Assembly: GCF_016806835.2 (NCBI RefSeq)
Contig: NZ_CP086111.1
Span: forward strand, 117,501-181,500
Reading direction: 5' to 3'
Length of the DNA stretch: 64,000 nucleotides
Source: Skermanella rosea
GTDB taxonomy: Bacteria > Pseudomonadota > Alphaproteobacteria > Azospirillales > Azospirillaceae
A model generated the notes under the pieces. That model did no database searches and was not told the DNA's origin. It was given only the letters and a program-made list of their open reading frames with translations. Within the stretch, counting starts at the first letter, position 1; each line of letters begins with the position of its first letter. A program made the position numbers and the translations under genes. This document shows, piece after piece, positions 47,475 to 56,359 of the stretch.

Positions 47475-48882
47475 GGTGCGCCGCCTCCGCGTAGCCGAGC
47501 AGGGCGCCGGCTCCGGCCTCGCCGGCCGCTCCTCCGACCAGGGCGGGCCGGACGCGGCCGCCCCGGTCCAGGATCGCCATGCGGCGCAGCCAGTCCTCGA
47601 ACTCGGGCGCCGGCCGCAGGCCGAGGGCCGAGCGGACATAGAGCGCGTCGTGGTAGGAGGTGCTCTGGTAGTTCAGCATGATGTCGTCGGCGCCCGGCAC
47701 GCCCATCACGAAATTGACGCCCGCGACGCCGAGCAGGGTCAGCAGGTTGTCCATGTCGTCCTGGTCGGCCTCGGCATGGTTGGTGTAGCAGACGTCCACC
47801 CCCATGGGCAGCCCCAGCAGCTTGCCGCAGAAATGGTCCTCCAGCCCGGCGCGCAGGATCTGCTTGCCGTCGTAGAGGTATTCCGGGCCGATGAATCCCA
47901 CCACGGTGTTGACCAGCAGGGGGCTGAACCGGCGGGCGACCGCGTAGGCCCGGCACTCGACGGTCTGCTGGTCGACGCCGTGGTGGGCGTCGGCCGACAG
48001 CGCGCTGCCCTGGCCGGTCTCGAAATACATCACGTTGTCGCCGACCGTGCCGCGGTTCAGCGCCAGGGTCGCGGCGTGCGCCTCGGCCAGCAGGTCGAGG
48101 GAGATGCCGAAGCTCTCGTTGGCGGCCTGGGTGCCGGCGACGGACTGGAAGGTCAGGTCCACCGGGGCGCCCCGGCGGATCGCCTCCAGCGTGTTGGTGA
48201 CGTGGGCCAGGATGCAGGACTGCATGGGCACGTCGTAGCGGAGGCGGAACTCGTCCAGCATCTCCAGCAGCCGCAGGGTCGTCGGGATGTTGTCGCTCGC
48301 CGGGTTGATCCCGACCACGGCGTCGCCGCAGCCGTAGAGCAGCCCGTCCAGCATGGAGGCGGCGATGCCCCGGGCGTCGTCCGAGGGGTGGTTCGGCTGG
48401 ATGCGGACCGACAGGCGGCCGGGCAGGCCGATCGTGGTCCGGAAGCCGGTGACGACCCGGATGCGGCGGGCGACCGCGATCAGGTCCTGGTTGCGCATCA
48501 GCTTGGAGACGGCCGCCGCCATCTCCGGCGTGATGCCGGGGGCCAGGGCCTTCAGGGCGGGCGTGTCGGCGGCGTCGGACAGCAGCCAGTCGCGGAAGCC
48601 CCCGACCGTGAGCGAGGCCACCGAGGCGAAGGCCCCGGCGTCATGGGTGTCGGCGATCAGCCGCGTGACCTCGTCCCGCTCGTAGGGGACGACCGCCTCG
48701 GTCAGGAACGCCTTGAGCGGCAGGTCGGCGAGGGCGAGGCGGGCGGCGACCCGCTGCTCCGCGCTGTCGGCGGCCAGCCCGGCGAGGTGGTCGCCGGAGC
48801 GCGCCGGCGAGGCCTTCGCCAGCAGGTCCTTCAGGTCCGCGAAGGAATGGCGGGTGCCGCCGATGTCCTGGTGATATGCCAT
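47467..48882 (-). CDS. eutB: ethanolamine ammonia-lyase large subunit EutB
   Basis: 471-aa catalytic subunit that converts ethanolamine to acetaldehyde and ammonia with adenosylcobalamin. Conserved stretches: [35 protein letters not shown]-like [18 protein letters not shown] and [20 protein letters not shown]. Full family length (about 450-470). ATG 48882. No eutA reactivase, EutE/EutD, carboxysome-shell or eutR regulator gene is near, so the product acetaldehyde must be handled elsewhere. Divergent from cynS over a 160-bp gap. Confidence 0.96.
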   Translation of the reverse strand: MAYHQDIGGTRHSFADLKDLLAKASPARSGDHLAGLAADSAEQRVAARLALADLPLKAFLTEAVVPYERDEVTRLIADTHDAGAFASVASLTVGGFRDWLLSDAADTPALKALAPGITPEMAAAVSKLMRNQDLIAVARRIRVVTGFRTTIGLPGRLSVRIQPNHPSDDARGIAASMLDGLLYGCGDAVVGINPASDNIPTTLRLLEMLDEFRLRYDVPMQSCILAHVTNTLEAIRRGAPVDLTFQSVAGTQAANESFGISLDLLAEAHAATLALNRGTVGDNVMYFETGQGSALSADAHHGVDQQTVECRAYAVARRFSPLLVNTVVGFIGPEYLYDGKQILRAGLEDHFCGKLLGLPMGVDVCYTNHAEADQDDMDNLLTLLGVAGVNFVMGVPGADDIMLNYQSTSYHDALYVRSALGLRPAPEFEDWLRRMAILDRGGRVRPALVGGAAGEAGAGALLGYAEAAHHG

Positions 48883-49042
48883 GCGCCCTGATCCTGGCCC
48901 GGAGATGCCGACCGCGGCAGCGTCGCAACAATCCGCCGGTCTGGCAAGCGTCCCGCGCCGGGCGCGCGGGACCGGCTTACCCCCGATGCTCACTCCTGGT
49001 AGAATGACGGTTCAGCATGTCCCAGGGGAGGAGACAGTCATC

Positions 49043-49498
49043 ATGAACCACGCCATGACGCGCGCCGAACTGACCGAGAAGATCGTCCGCATCAAGATCG
49101 ACCGGGACCTCACCTGGAAGGGCATCGCGGAGGAGGCGGGCCTGTCCAAGGAGTTCACGACCGCCGCCCTGATGGGGCAGATGGCCCTGCCGCCCGAAGC
49201 GGCGGCGAAGGTCGGCGACGCCCTCGACCTGAACGAGTACGAGGTCAAGCTGCTCCAGCAGATCCCGTCTCGCGGCTCGCTGGGGCAGGCTGTGCCGACC
49301 GATCCGCTGATCTACCGGTTCTACGAGTTGGTCCAGGTCTACGGCACGACCTTCAAGGCCCTGATCGAGGAGGAGTTCGGCGACGGCATCATGAGCGCCA
49401 TCGATTTCGACATGGACATCAGCAGGAAGCCCGATCCGGCCGGCGACCGCGTCGCCATCACGCTCAGCGGGAAGTTCCTGAAGTACCGGCAATACTGA
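49043..49498 (+). CDS. cynS: cyanase (cyanate hydratase)
   Basis: 151-aa enzyme that converts cyanate and bicarbonate to ammonia and CO2, normally a decamer. The catalytic residues Arg92, Glu95 (YRFYELVQVYG) and Ser118 (GIMSAIDF) are all present, behind an N-terminal helical DNA-binding-like domain. Length is normal. A strong GGGGAGGAG lies 8 nt before ATG 49043. No cynT/cynX. With the divergent eutBC pair it makes a local ammonia-releasing pair. Confidence 0.96.
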   Translation: MNHAMTRAELTEKIVRIKIDRDLTWKGIAEEAGLSKEFTTAALMGQMALPPEAAAKVGDALDLNEYEVKLLQQIPSRGSLGQAVPTDPLIYRFYELVQVYGTTFKALIEEEFGDGIMSAIDFDMDISRKPDPAGDRVAITLSGKFLKYRQY

Positions 49499-49511
49499 GG
49501 CGGGGGGCGGC

Positions 49512-49847
49512 ATGCTGAAGGCGGGCGATCCGAAGCTGATGGCGATCAGCCAGCAGGGGCGCTGCTTCTACTGCGGCGAGCCGGTGGGCGCGAAGGCCAC
49601 CGTCGACCACTTCATCCCGCAATGCTACGGCGGCATCGACGACATCGCCAACACGGTGCTGGCCCACCGCCGCTGCAACATCCTGAAGGGCGACCGCCTG
49701 CCGACCCCCGACGAGATCGAGACCCTGGTCGAGCAGCGCCGCCGCGCCAAGCTCCCGGTCTGGCCGCCGATCCTGGCTCTGCTGGACGCCGAGGAGGGGG
49801 AGGAATGGATCGTGGTGGCGCGGGCGGTGGCGGCGGAGGGGGGATGA
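49512..49847 (+). CDS. HNH endonuclease
   Basis: 111-aa protein of the HNH fold. Zn ligands CFYCG (first CxxC), then VDHFIPQCYGG (His of HNH), NTVLAHRRCNILKGDR (Asn and final Cys/His). The whole protein is little more than the nuclease domain. It begins 13 nt after cynS, so co-transcription is likely. Solitary HNH genes are common; no intron or mobile element is visible here. Specificity is unknown. Confidence 0.85.
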   Translation: MLKAGDPKLMAISQQGRCFYCGEPVGAKATVDHFIPQCYGGIDDIANTVLAHRRCNILKGDRLPTPDEIETLVEQRRRAKLPVWPPILALLDAEEGEEWIVVARAVAAEGG

Positions 49848-49918
49848 CGCCGTTTTCCTTGATCAACATCCGGAAAAGTGCCTGAACGCGGCGAAAGGTT
49901 GATGGGCGGTAAGGTCAA

Positions 49919-49948
49919 GGATCACGGATGAGCAGGATGGGCACGGAT
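49919..49948. repeat. GGATCACGGATG-type repeat copy
   Basis: GGATCACGGATGAGCAGGAT followed by GGGCACGGAT resembles the copy at 35191-35223, but here it is split by a short insertion (AGCAGGAT). It pairs in the opposite orientation with 50003-50043. Confidence 0.6.
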
Positions 49949-50002
49949 TCCCGGGCGAGCCGTGCCTTCCCGGCGGGCGTCTGACTCCGGATGGGATCCC
50001 TT

Positions 50003-50043
50003 ATCCGTGTCCATCCGTGCCTATCCGTGTCCATCCGTGATCC
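50003..50043. repeat. tandem ATCCGTGTCCATCCGTG repeat
   Basis: ATCCGTGTCCATCCGTG occurs at 50003-50019 and again at 50023-50039, a 20-bp period, ending GATCC at 50043. It is the inverted form of the GGATnnCACGGAT copies at 35191 and 49919. Confidence 0.75.
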
Positions 50044-50212
50044 AGGCACCTGCCGCGTGAAGCGGTCCGCACGGAGGCCGGCGGCTTGCGCGGCCCACAA
50101 ATGTCTATTGACGTAGTAGGAAACATCCGTGACGATCCCCTCGCCGCGCTGTTGAAACGGCTACCAAAGGATGCAAAAGCGTCCGCGAAAACTTTGGGGG
50201 AGGGAGCAGGCG

Positions 50213-50314
50213 ATGCATTCCGTGACCGAGACCATTCGACGGACGGCCATTTTCTTCCTGGGACTGGGCGCCCTGGCGGGCGCCTTCATGGCGGCGATGC
50301 GCCTGATCGGCTGA
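50213..50314 (+). CDS. 33-aa membrane peptide, unknown
   Basis: ATG 50213 follows a strong GGGGGAGGGAGC. The product MHSVTETIRRTAIFFLGLG continues with an Ala/Leu helix ending MRLIG, one transmembrane segment with a basic N-terminal end. Its last 29 bases overlap the 3' end of the convergent gene at 50286-51311. It is too short for homology calls; the ribosome site and clean helix are the support. Confidence 0.5.
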   Translation: MHSVTETIRRTAIFFLGLGALAGAFMAAMRLIG

Positions 50315-51311
50315 CGGCGGGCCGACCCGCCACCATCCGCCACAACATCCGGAGAGTTCCCAGCATTCCCAGGGCGGTCAGGACCAGCCCCACGAACCCG
50401 ACCGCGGCCGAGACCAGGAGCACGGCCAGGGCCCAGACCGCGGCGGCCGACCGCACCGCGACCTTCGCCAAGCCGTCGAAGGCACGGCGGCCGGCGACCT
50501 TGAAGACGCCTGCCGTGGGTTTGCCCACGGCCGTGGCCAGCCGTTCGGCCCGGGGCAGGTCGTCCACATGGTCCAGGCTGCGCATCACGGTCAGGGCGCC
50601 GCGCGGAGAGGTCGCCTTGCCGACGGCGCCCAGCGACTCCAGCGACCTTTCCAGCTTGGCGGTGTCCTTCAGCCGGCCCAGGTCCACCAGCGACCGGGCG
50701 AAGCCCTTGGTCATGCGGCCGGTCCTGTGAGCTATCTTGACCACCGAGGCGCCGATCTTGACCGGCAGGGCGGTGCCGCCGGACGCAACGGTCGCGGCGG
50801 TCAGCCCGATGCCGGCGGCGGACAGGGCCAGGATCACCTCGTCCACCGGCTCGCCCTGGAGCATGTTGCCGGTCTGGGCCGCCGCGTCCCTCAGGTCGCC
50901 GACGACGGTCAGGTCGGACACGAAGGCGCCCACGGTCGCGGCGGTGCTGTCGCCCGCGCCGGTGACGAAGCCCGCGGCGCCGGCGGCGGCCGAGCGCAGG
51001 ATCGTTGGAAGGGGTGCTGTCTGCTCGTCGAAGCGGCGGCGCAGGGCGGGGTCGATCCCGGCGCCGGTCAGGTCGGCCAGGTGGAACCAGTCCTCGGCCT
51101 CCTCCGGGTCGCCGAAGTCCAGGCTTGCGGCGATGCGGCGCTCCAGCTCCTCGCGCGGGGCCAGGGCGCGAACCGTCGCCGCGACGCTGCCGCGGATCTC
51201 CTCGTCGGTCGGCTCGCGCAGATCGTCCGGCGCGGCGAGGAACACGATGGCCGACAGGGCGGCTCCGACGGTCGCGCAGCCGGCCAGCCCGATACCGATT
51301 CGCCTGATCAT
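50286..51311 (-). CDS. membrane-anchored protein of unknown function
   Basis: 341-aa protein. TM helix at the N-terminus (about 5-25), a central part (80-260) with Ala/Gly-rich amphipathic stretches including FVSDLTVVGDLRDAAAQTGN, and two hydrophobic helices near the C-terminus (about 290-325). The VGDLRD...GIGLTA pattern slightly recalls pre-toxin linker regions, but there is no toxin domain. Start ATG 51311. No family recognised. Divergent from the helicase gene. Confidence 0.75.
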   Translation of the reverse strand: MIRRIGIGLAGCATVGAALSAIVFLAAPDDLREPTDEEIRGSVAATVRALAPREELERRIAASLDFGDPEEAEDWFHLADLTGAGIDPALRRRFDEQTAPLPTILRSAAAGAAGFVTGAGDSTAATVGAFVSDLTVVGDLRDAAAQTGNMLQGEPVDEVILALSAAGIGLTAATVASGGTALPVKIGASVVKIAHRTGRMTKGFARSLVDLGRLKDTAKLERSLESLGAVGKATSPRGALTVMRSLDHVDDLPRAERLATAVGKPTAGVFKVAGRRAFDGLAKVAVRSAAAVWALAVLLVSAAVGFVGLVLTALGMLGTLRMLWRMVAGRPAVSRSGASPP

Positions 51312-51445
51312 CCCCTTCGCCTTCCCGCGGAACCGATCCGTGTCACAGCCTACCAGCATGCCGGGTGGAAAAAACAGGTCCGAGCGCGCCGATTCGCACA
51401 TCGCGATGGTTGATATCCCCGTCGCCGCATACCATACGAGGGAGC

Positions 51446-53671
51446 ATGACAGGGGATGATGGTCGCGATATGGCGGAACTGACGGACAGCTTGGAACGGC
51501 GCGACGCGCTGCGCGCGATGGCGGCCATCCTGCGCGGGGACGGCATCGAGGTCGACCTGGACGTCGTGCCCGCCCGCTGGTCGATCGCCGGCGCCCATGA
51601 CTTCGTGATCCCCGGCGCCAACCCGAAGCGCCGGCTGAAATCCCGCTTCCGCACCGTGGTCGGCCCGGTCGAGGACGTCGAGCGCGAGCTGGTCGACCTG
51701 CTGGAGACGCCCGACGGCGTCGGCCGCAACGAGATCAAGGCGCTGGCCAAGCGGGTCAAGGCGGCGATCAAGGGCTCCGGCCGGATCGACGAGGCCGAGG
51801 CGCAGATCGACGCGTGGGTCGAGTCGGTCGCCGAGCGCGCCAAGGCGTTCGGCGGCACCTGGAAGCCGCAGGCCTTCTCCGACGACCTGGTGCGCGTGCT
51901 GGGCTTCGGCGGCCGGACCCCGCGGCTGGAGACGCTGCTCGACGCGCTGGAGGAGGCCTTCGCCACGGCGGCGGCCCGCGCCGGCGTGCGGGTGCGCCGC
52001 GCCTCGCTGGAGTCCGCGTCGGGGCTCGGCGTCTATCTCGACAGCTTCGCGGCGGCCCGCGCCATGCTCCGGAAGCTGCGGCTGTTCGTCGGGCCGACCA
52101 ATTCGGGCAAGACCCACGCCGCCATGGACCGGCTGGCCGAGGGCCGCAAGGGCGCCTACCTGGCGCCGCTGCGGCTGCTGGCGCTGGAAGGGCAGGAGGC
52201 GATCGAGACCCGCGGCCGGCCATGCAGCCTGATCACCGGCGAGGAGCGCGACGTGCGCCCCGGCGCCGACTTCGTGTCCTCCACCATCGAGATGGCGAAC
52301 ACCAACCGCGTCATGGACGTCTGCGTGATCGACGAGATCCAGATGATCGGCGACCACGACCGCGGCTGGGCCTGGACCGCCGCCGTCGCCGGCATGGCCG
52401 CGTCCGAGATCATCATGACCGGGTCGGCCGACGCGATCCCCTATATCCAGCGGCTCGCCGCCGCGACCGGGGAGGAGCTTGAGATCGTCGAGTTCACCCG
52501 CAAGTCGCCGCTCCGCGTCCAGGAGGGCGGCGTCTCGCTGGGCGACATCCGCCGGGCCGACGCGCTGGTCGCCTTCTCCCGCCGCGACGTGCTGGGGCTG
52601 CGCGCCGAGCTGCTGCGGCGCGGCCACTCGGTCGCGGTGATCTACGGCGCGCTGTCGCCGGAGGTGCGCCGGGCCGAGGCGCGCCGGTTCCGCGAGGGGC
52701 AGGCCGACGTGCTGGTCGCGACCGACGCGATCGGCATGGGGCTGAACCTGCCGATCGCCCGCATCATCCTGTCCACCACCCGCAAGTACGACGGCCGGGA
52801 GGAGCGCGACCTGCTGCCGCCGGAGGTCCGCCAGATCGGCGGCCGGGCCGGGCGCTTCGGCATGCACGAGGAGGGCCGGGTCGCGGTGCTGGAGGGCGAG
52901 AACATCAGCCCGGTCCGGCGCGCCCTGACCTCCAAGCCGGTCGATCCGGAGGACCCGCGGCCGTGGATCTCGCCCGCGACCTCCCACGTCAAGGCGATCG
53001 CGCACGAGCTGGGCACCGACAGCCTGGCCCGGGTGCTGCGCACGGCGGGGCAGGAGCTGCTGCGGGCCCACCAGACCTTCCGGATGACCGACCTGGAAGG
53101 GCGCATCCAGGCGGCGCTGGCGGTGGACCACGCGAAGCTGCCGCTGGAGACCCGCGACCTGCTGTCGCGCTGCCCGATCGACGTGCGCGACCCCAACCAG
53201 CTCCGCCTGCTGCGCATGTGGGCGGTCAACCAGGGCCGCGGCCAGCCCAACCCGAGCCCCGGCGTCTCCGGCCGCTTCACCCACGAGACCGGCACCGACG
53301 TGGAGCTGGAGGCGTCGGAGAAGGCGGTGAAGGACCTGACCGCCTATGCCTGGCTGGCCTACCGCTTCCCAGACGCCTATCCCGAGATGGATTTGTGCCT
53401 GGAGCGCCGGCAGGAGCTGAACTCCTTCATCGAGCGGACCCTGGCCGCCCGCAGCCTGCCGCGCGCCTGCCCGTCCTGCGGCGCCACCCTGAAGGCGGCC
53501 CACCGGTTCCGGATCTGCGACGCCTGCCATGCCGGACGGCTGGAGGACCGCGCCGCCGGCCGGCCGGTGCAGGCCAAGCACCGCTATCATCATCCCCAGC
53601 GGCCGGGCAAACCCGCCGCCAAGGGGGGCGGCAAGCCGCCGCGCCGGCGGACCGCCGCCAAGACCAGCTGA
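51446..53671 (+). CDS. SUV3-type ATP-dependent RNA helicase with C-terminal zinc ribbon
   Basis: 741-aa SF2 helicase of the SUV3/SUPV3L1 group, known as the mitochondrial degradosome helicase and found in alphaproteobacteria. Walker A GPTNSGKT at 216-223, DEIQ box at 296-299 (DEAD-box equivalent), GGRAGRFG (motif VI) at about 465-472. A helical N-terminal region (1-200) comes first. The C-terminus has Cys675-x2-Cys678 and Cys691-x2-Cys694, a likely zinc ribbon, then a basic Lys/Arg/Pro tail. ATG 51446 lies after GAGGGAGC; ATG 51470 is an alternative. Not a DEAD-box or RecQ enzyme. Confidence 0.92.
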   Translation: MTGDDGRDMAELTDSLERRDALRAMAAILRGDGIEVDLDVVPARWSIAGAHDFVIPGANPKRRLKSRFRTVVGPVEDVERELVDLLETPDGVGRNEIKALAKRVKAAIKGSGRIDEAEAQIDAWVESVAERAKAFGGTWKPQAFSDDLVRVLGFGGRTPRLETLLDALEEAFATAAARAGVRVRRASLESASGLGVYLDSFAAARAMLRKLRLFVGPTNSGKTHAAMDRLAEGRKGAYLAPLRLLALEGQEAIETRGRPCSLITGEERDVRPGADFVSSTIEMANTNRVMDVCVIDEIQMIGDHDRGWAWTAAVAGMAASEIIMTGSADAIPYIQRLAAATGEELEIVEFTRKSPLRVQEGGVSLGDIRRADALVAFSRRDVLGLRAELLRRGHSVAVIYGALSPEVRRAEARRFREGQADVLVATDAIGMGLNLPIARIILSTTRKYDGREERDLLPPEVRQIGGRAGRFGMHEEGRVAVLEGENISPVRRALTSKPVDPEDPRPWISPATSHVKAIAHELGTDSLARVLRTAGQELLRAHQTFRMTDLEGRIQAALAVDHAKLPLETRDLLSRCPIDVRDPNQLRLLRMWAVNQGRGQPNPSPGVSGRFTHETGTDVELEASEKAVKDLTAYAWLAYRFPDAYPEMDLCLERRQELNSFIERTLAARSLPRACPSCGATLKAAHRFRICDACHAGRLEDRAAGRPVQAKHRYHHPQRPGKPAAKGGGKPPRRRTAAKTS

Positions 53672-53677
53672 GGCGGG

Positions 53678-54742
53678 TCAGCCGGGCTCCGGCTTGTGCC
53701 GGGGCGACGGGCAGATCATCAGCAGCCGGTCGCCCTCGCGGATGACGTAGCGCTCTCGGTCGATGAACGGGATCTCCCGCCCGTTGGAATGGACATGGAC
53801 GACCACCCCCGAGGGCACCTGGGCCATGGTCCTGCCGACGTCTTCGGGACCGGCCGGGCGCTCGGTCATGACCATGTGGCCGCCGGTCGACATCAGGTCG
53901 CACAGGAACGGCGTGGCGTGCTGCGAGGCGACCGCGTCGGCCAGCAGGTAGCCGCCGATCCGGGTCGGCGTCACCACCAGGTCGGCGCCGCTCAGCCGGG
54001 CCAGCTTGATGTTCTCCTCGTCCCGGATGCTGGCGACGACCCGGGTCCGCGACGACAGGTGCCGCACGGTCAGGATGACCAGGATGTTGGTGTCGTCGCG
54101 CCGGGTGTTGACGAGCACCGCCTTGGCGCTCTCGACGCAGGCCTTGGTCAGCAGCTCCTCGCTGGTGGCGTCGCCGAGCAGGCCGATGAAGCCGGCGTCG
54201 GCGGCGGCCCGGACCCGTTCCTCCGACACGTCGATGGCGACGATCCTGTCGTCGGGATGCCCCTTGGCGATCATCTCCTGGGCGGCGATCATGGCGCTGT
54301 GCCCGAACCCGCACAGCACGACATGGTCCCGGAGATTCTGCTGGATGCGGCTCATGCGGAAATCCTCGACGATCTTCTGGACGACGAACTCGTAGGCCGT
54401 GCCCAGGAAGATGAACCAGATGAAGATGCGGATCGGCGTGACGGCGAAGGCGTCGATCAGCCTGGCCGTGTCGCTGACCGGGACGATGTCGCCGTAGCCG
54501 ACCGTCGTGACGGTGACGGCGGTGAAGTACAAGATGTCGCTGAAGCTGATGTGACCGTCGAGATTGTCCTTCAGCCCTTCGCGGTCGAACCAGAAAATGC
54601 CCATCACCGTGAAGACCAGGGCGAGAATGATGGCTCCCCGGACCAGCAGCTTCTTTTCGGGGGAAAGGCTGGAATTGACATGGAGAACCAGCCCGCTCGG
54701 CTTGCGGCGGCGAGTCCGGCGGCGCGTCTTCCCGTCCGCCAC
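53678..54742 (-). CDS. two-TM potassium channel with RCK (TrkA_N) domains
   Basis: 354-aa channel. TM1 about 36-52, pore helix and selectivity filter TVGYGD at 80-85, TM2 about 102-122, then an RCK N domain from about 140 (HVVLCGFGHSA, Gly-rich nucleotide loop) and an RCK C region (about 262-350). The arrangement is that of MthK/Kch-type ligand-gated K+ channels, gated by nucleotide or Ca2+. The N-terminal 20 residues are strongly basic. Starts 1 bp after the cupin stop, so an operon is likely. Confidence 0.93.
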   Translation of the reverse strand: MADGKTRRRTRRRKPSGLVLHVNSSLSPEKKLLVRGAIILALVFTVMGIFWFDREGLKDNLDGHISFSDILYFTAVTVTTVGYGDIVPVSDTARLIDAFAVTPIRIFIWFIFLGTAYEFVVQKIVEDFRMSRIQQNLRDHVVLCGFGHSAMIAAQEMIAKGHPDDRIVAIDVSEERVRAAADAGFIGLLGDATSEELLTKACVESAKAVLVNTRRDDTNILVILTVRHLSSRTRVVASIRDEENIKLARLSGADLVVTPTRIGGYLLADAVASQHATPFLCDLMSTGGHMVMTERPAGPEDVGRTMAQVPSGVVVHVHSNGREIPFIDRERYVIREGDRLLMICPSPRHKPEPG

Positions 54743-54743
54743 G

Positions 54744-55055
54744 TCAGACGCTGCCCTTGCGCTCGATCACCAGCACGCGGGCGACGCCTTCCGGGTGGGC
54801 CACGTGGGCTTCGCCCTCCGCGGCGTGGAAGATGTCGCCCTTCGTCATGCGGCGCACCAGCGGGGCGGCGGGGTCGCCGAACTTCATGTCGACGATGCCG
54901 TCCAGCACGACGAAAACCTCCGGCCCGTCGTTGACGTGCCAGACATAGGGCCGGTCGGTCCAGTGCAGGCGGACCGTGGCGCCGTCGATCTCGGCGATGT
55001 CGAGCGCTCCCCAGGCGCGGTCGGCGGTGAAGTCGTTCGGCGTGACGAAATCCAT
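54744..55055 (-). CDS. cupin-fold protein
   Basis: 103-aa single-domain cupin (beta-barrel). Motif 1 is WHVNDGPEVFVVLDG, giving the His/Glu metal ligands, and motif 2 is FHAAEGEAHVAHPEG. Short members like this are often sensors or isomerases bound to a metal. ATG 55055 after GGAAAAAG. It directly precedes the K+ channel gene, so it may bind a ligand for, or be regulated together with, that channel; this is inference. Confidence 0.87.
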   Translation of the reverse strand: MDFVTPNDFTADRAWGALDIAEIDGATVRLHWTDRPYVWHVNDGPEVFVVLDGIVDMKFGDPAAPLVRRMTKGDIFHAAEGEAHVAHPEGVARVLVIERKGSV

Positions 55056-55244
55056 GATTCTTTTTCCGTTGGATATGTTCAACACCGCCGGATAACGGTC
55101 GGTGCGAAGCACTTTCGAGCCGAAGTTAACCCAAAAATGCCGGACGATGGCAACCCCGCCTCTCCCGATGCCCCGCCAGGAGGCGCTGGCCGATCCCGGC
55201 GCGGCGCTGCACACTCCCGCCCAAGCGACGGGAGAGGAGAGGGC

Positions 55245-56330
55245 ATGCCCCTGCGGAGACGCCCCCGGTGGGCAGGACTGATGTGGATGGGACTGGTCAT
55301 GTGCGGCGGATTGCCGGCCCTGTCGGGCTGTACCGGGGTCGGTCCCCGCGCGATCGGCTGGGACGGCCTCGACTATGCCCAGGCGACCGCGCGGTCCGCC
55401 CAGCGCGAGATGCTCCTGAACATCGTGAAGCTGCGATTCGGCGATACCCCGACGCTGAGCACGGTCGGTCAGATCGTCGCCGGCTACTCGGTCGAGGGGC
55501 GGATCGATCTCGGCACCGACCTGATCAGGCCCGAATACTGGTTCCGGGACGACGTCTCGGTCGGGGTCGGCGGCACCTTCAGCGACCGCCCGACGATCAC
55601 CTACAATCCCGTCCGGGGCGCCGACTATGCCCGGATGCTGCTGACGCCGCTGCCGCCCTACGAGCTGGTCGCGATGCTGACGACCGGCGCTCCGGCCGAC
55701 GCGACCCTGAGGCTGGCGATCAAGAGCCTGAACGGCATCGCCGTCGGGCCGGGGCCGGAGGGTCCGAGGCCGGAAGGGTGGCGCAACCGCGAGGCGCTGG
55801 AACTGATGGAGGAGCTGAGGGCCGCCGGCATGCTCGGCCTGGAATTCAGGGGCCATGGCGACCACCGGCAGGTCTCGCTGCTGGTCGACCAGGCGGAGGG
55901 CAGGCTCGATCCCCGGGCGGACAGGCTGCTCCGGCTTCTCCGGCTCGATCCGGCCGGCCGCAGGTTCCGGATCGTGTTCGGGTTCCGCCAGGACCGGTCC
56001 GACGAGATCTCGATCTATACCCGCTCGCTGATCGAGATCCTCAACACCGTCGCCGACGAGATCCAGGTGCCGGAGGCCGCCGTCCGGGAGGGCCGGACCT
56101 ATCCGACCCGCTCGCCCCTGCGTCCGGCCGACAATTCCCTGCGCATCGAGTCGCGATCCTCCCGCCCCGAGGGCGCCTTCGTCGCCGTGGAATATGACGG
56201 AGCCTGGTACTATGTTCGCAACGACGATTTCATGTCGAAACGGGTCTTCGGCCTGCTGATGCTGCTGGCGGCGGTCATGCAGACATCGGGGACTTCGCCC
56301 CTTCCCGTCATCACCATCCCGTCGGGCTGA
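55245..56330 (+). CDS. lipoprotein of unknown function
   Basis: 361-aa protein with a lipoprotein signal (LPALSGC, Cys at about 28) and a strong GGAGAGGAGAGGG before ATG 55245. After the signal the sequence is mixed alpha/beta: SAQREMLLNIVKLRFGDTP, a Leu/Arg-rich middle, and a beta-rich end with YDGAWYYVRNDD and a final hydrophobic segment FGLLMLLAAVMQ. I recall the LLNIVKLRYGD motif as common to a family of uncharacterised lipoproteins, but cannot assign function. Divergent from the cupin gene. Confidence 0.83.
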   Translation: MPLRRRPRWAGLMWMGLVMCGGLPALSGCTGVGPRAIGWDGLDYAQATARSAQREMLLNIVKLRFGDTPTLSTVGQIVAGYSVEGRIDLGTDLIRPEYWFRDDVSVGVGGTFSDRPTITYNPVRGADYARMLLTPLPPYELVAMLTTGAPADATLRLAIKSLNGIAVGPGPEGPRPEGWRNREALELMEELRAAGMLGLEFRGHGDHRQVSLLVDQAEGRLDPRADRLLRLLRLDPAGRRFRIVFGFRQDRSDEISIYTRSLIEILNTVADEIQVPEAAVREGRTYPTRSPLRPADNSLRIESRSSRPEGAFVAVEYDGAWYYVRNDDFMSKRVFGLLMLLAAVMQTSGTSPLPVITIPSG

Positions 56331-56359
56331 GAGACCGGGATCCCGGAGGATTGACGACC

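Larger units (their letters stand above)
49848..50212. other. 365-bp intergenic region with interspersed repeats
   Basis: Between the HNH gene and a small membrane-protein gene. It contains two copies of the GGATCACGGATG-type repeat (49919-49948 and inverted 50003-50043) around a GC-rich centre. I see no intact gene. The 50095-50150 stretch before the small gene is mixed in composition and may hold a promoter. Confidence 0.6.

Noticed and set aside
50286-51311. Toxin or pre-toxin protein
   Set aside because: Only a vague VGDLRD...GIG pattern; no toxin domain, no immunity gene and clear membrane anchors at both ends.
51350-53593. A 747-codon open frame on the minus strand
   Set aside because: Antisense to the SUV3-type helicase, which has full family motifs; the antisense product is Arg/Gly/Pro-rich as expected from GC-rich DNA.
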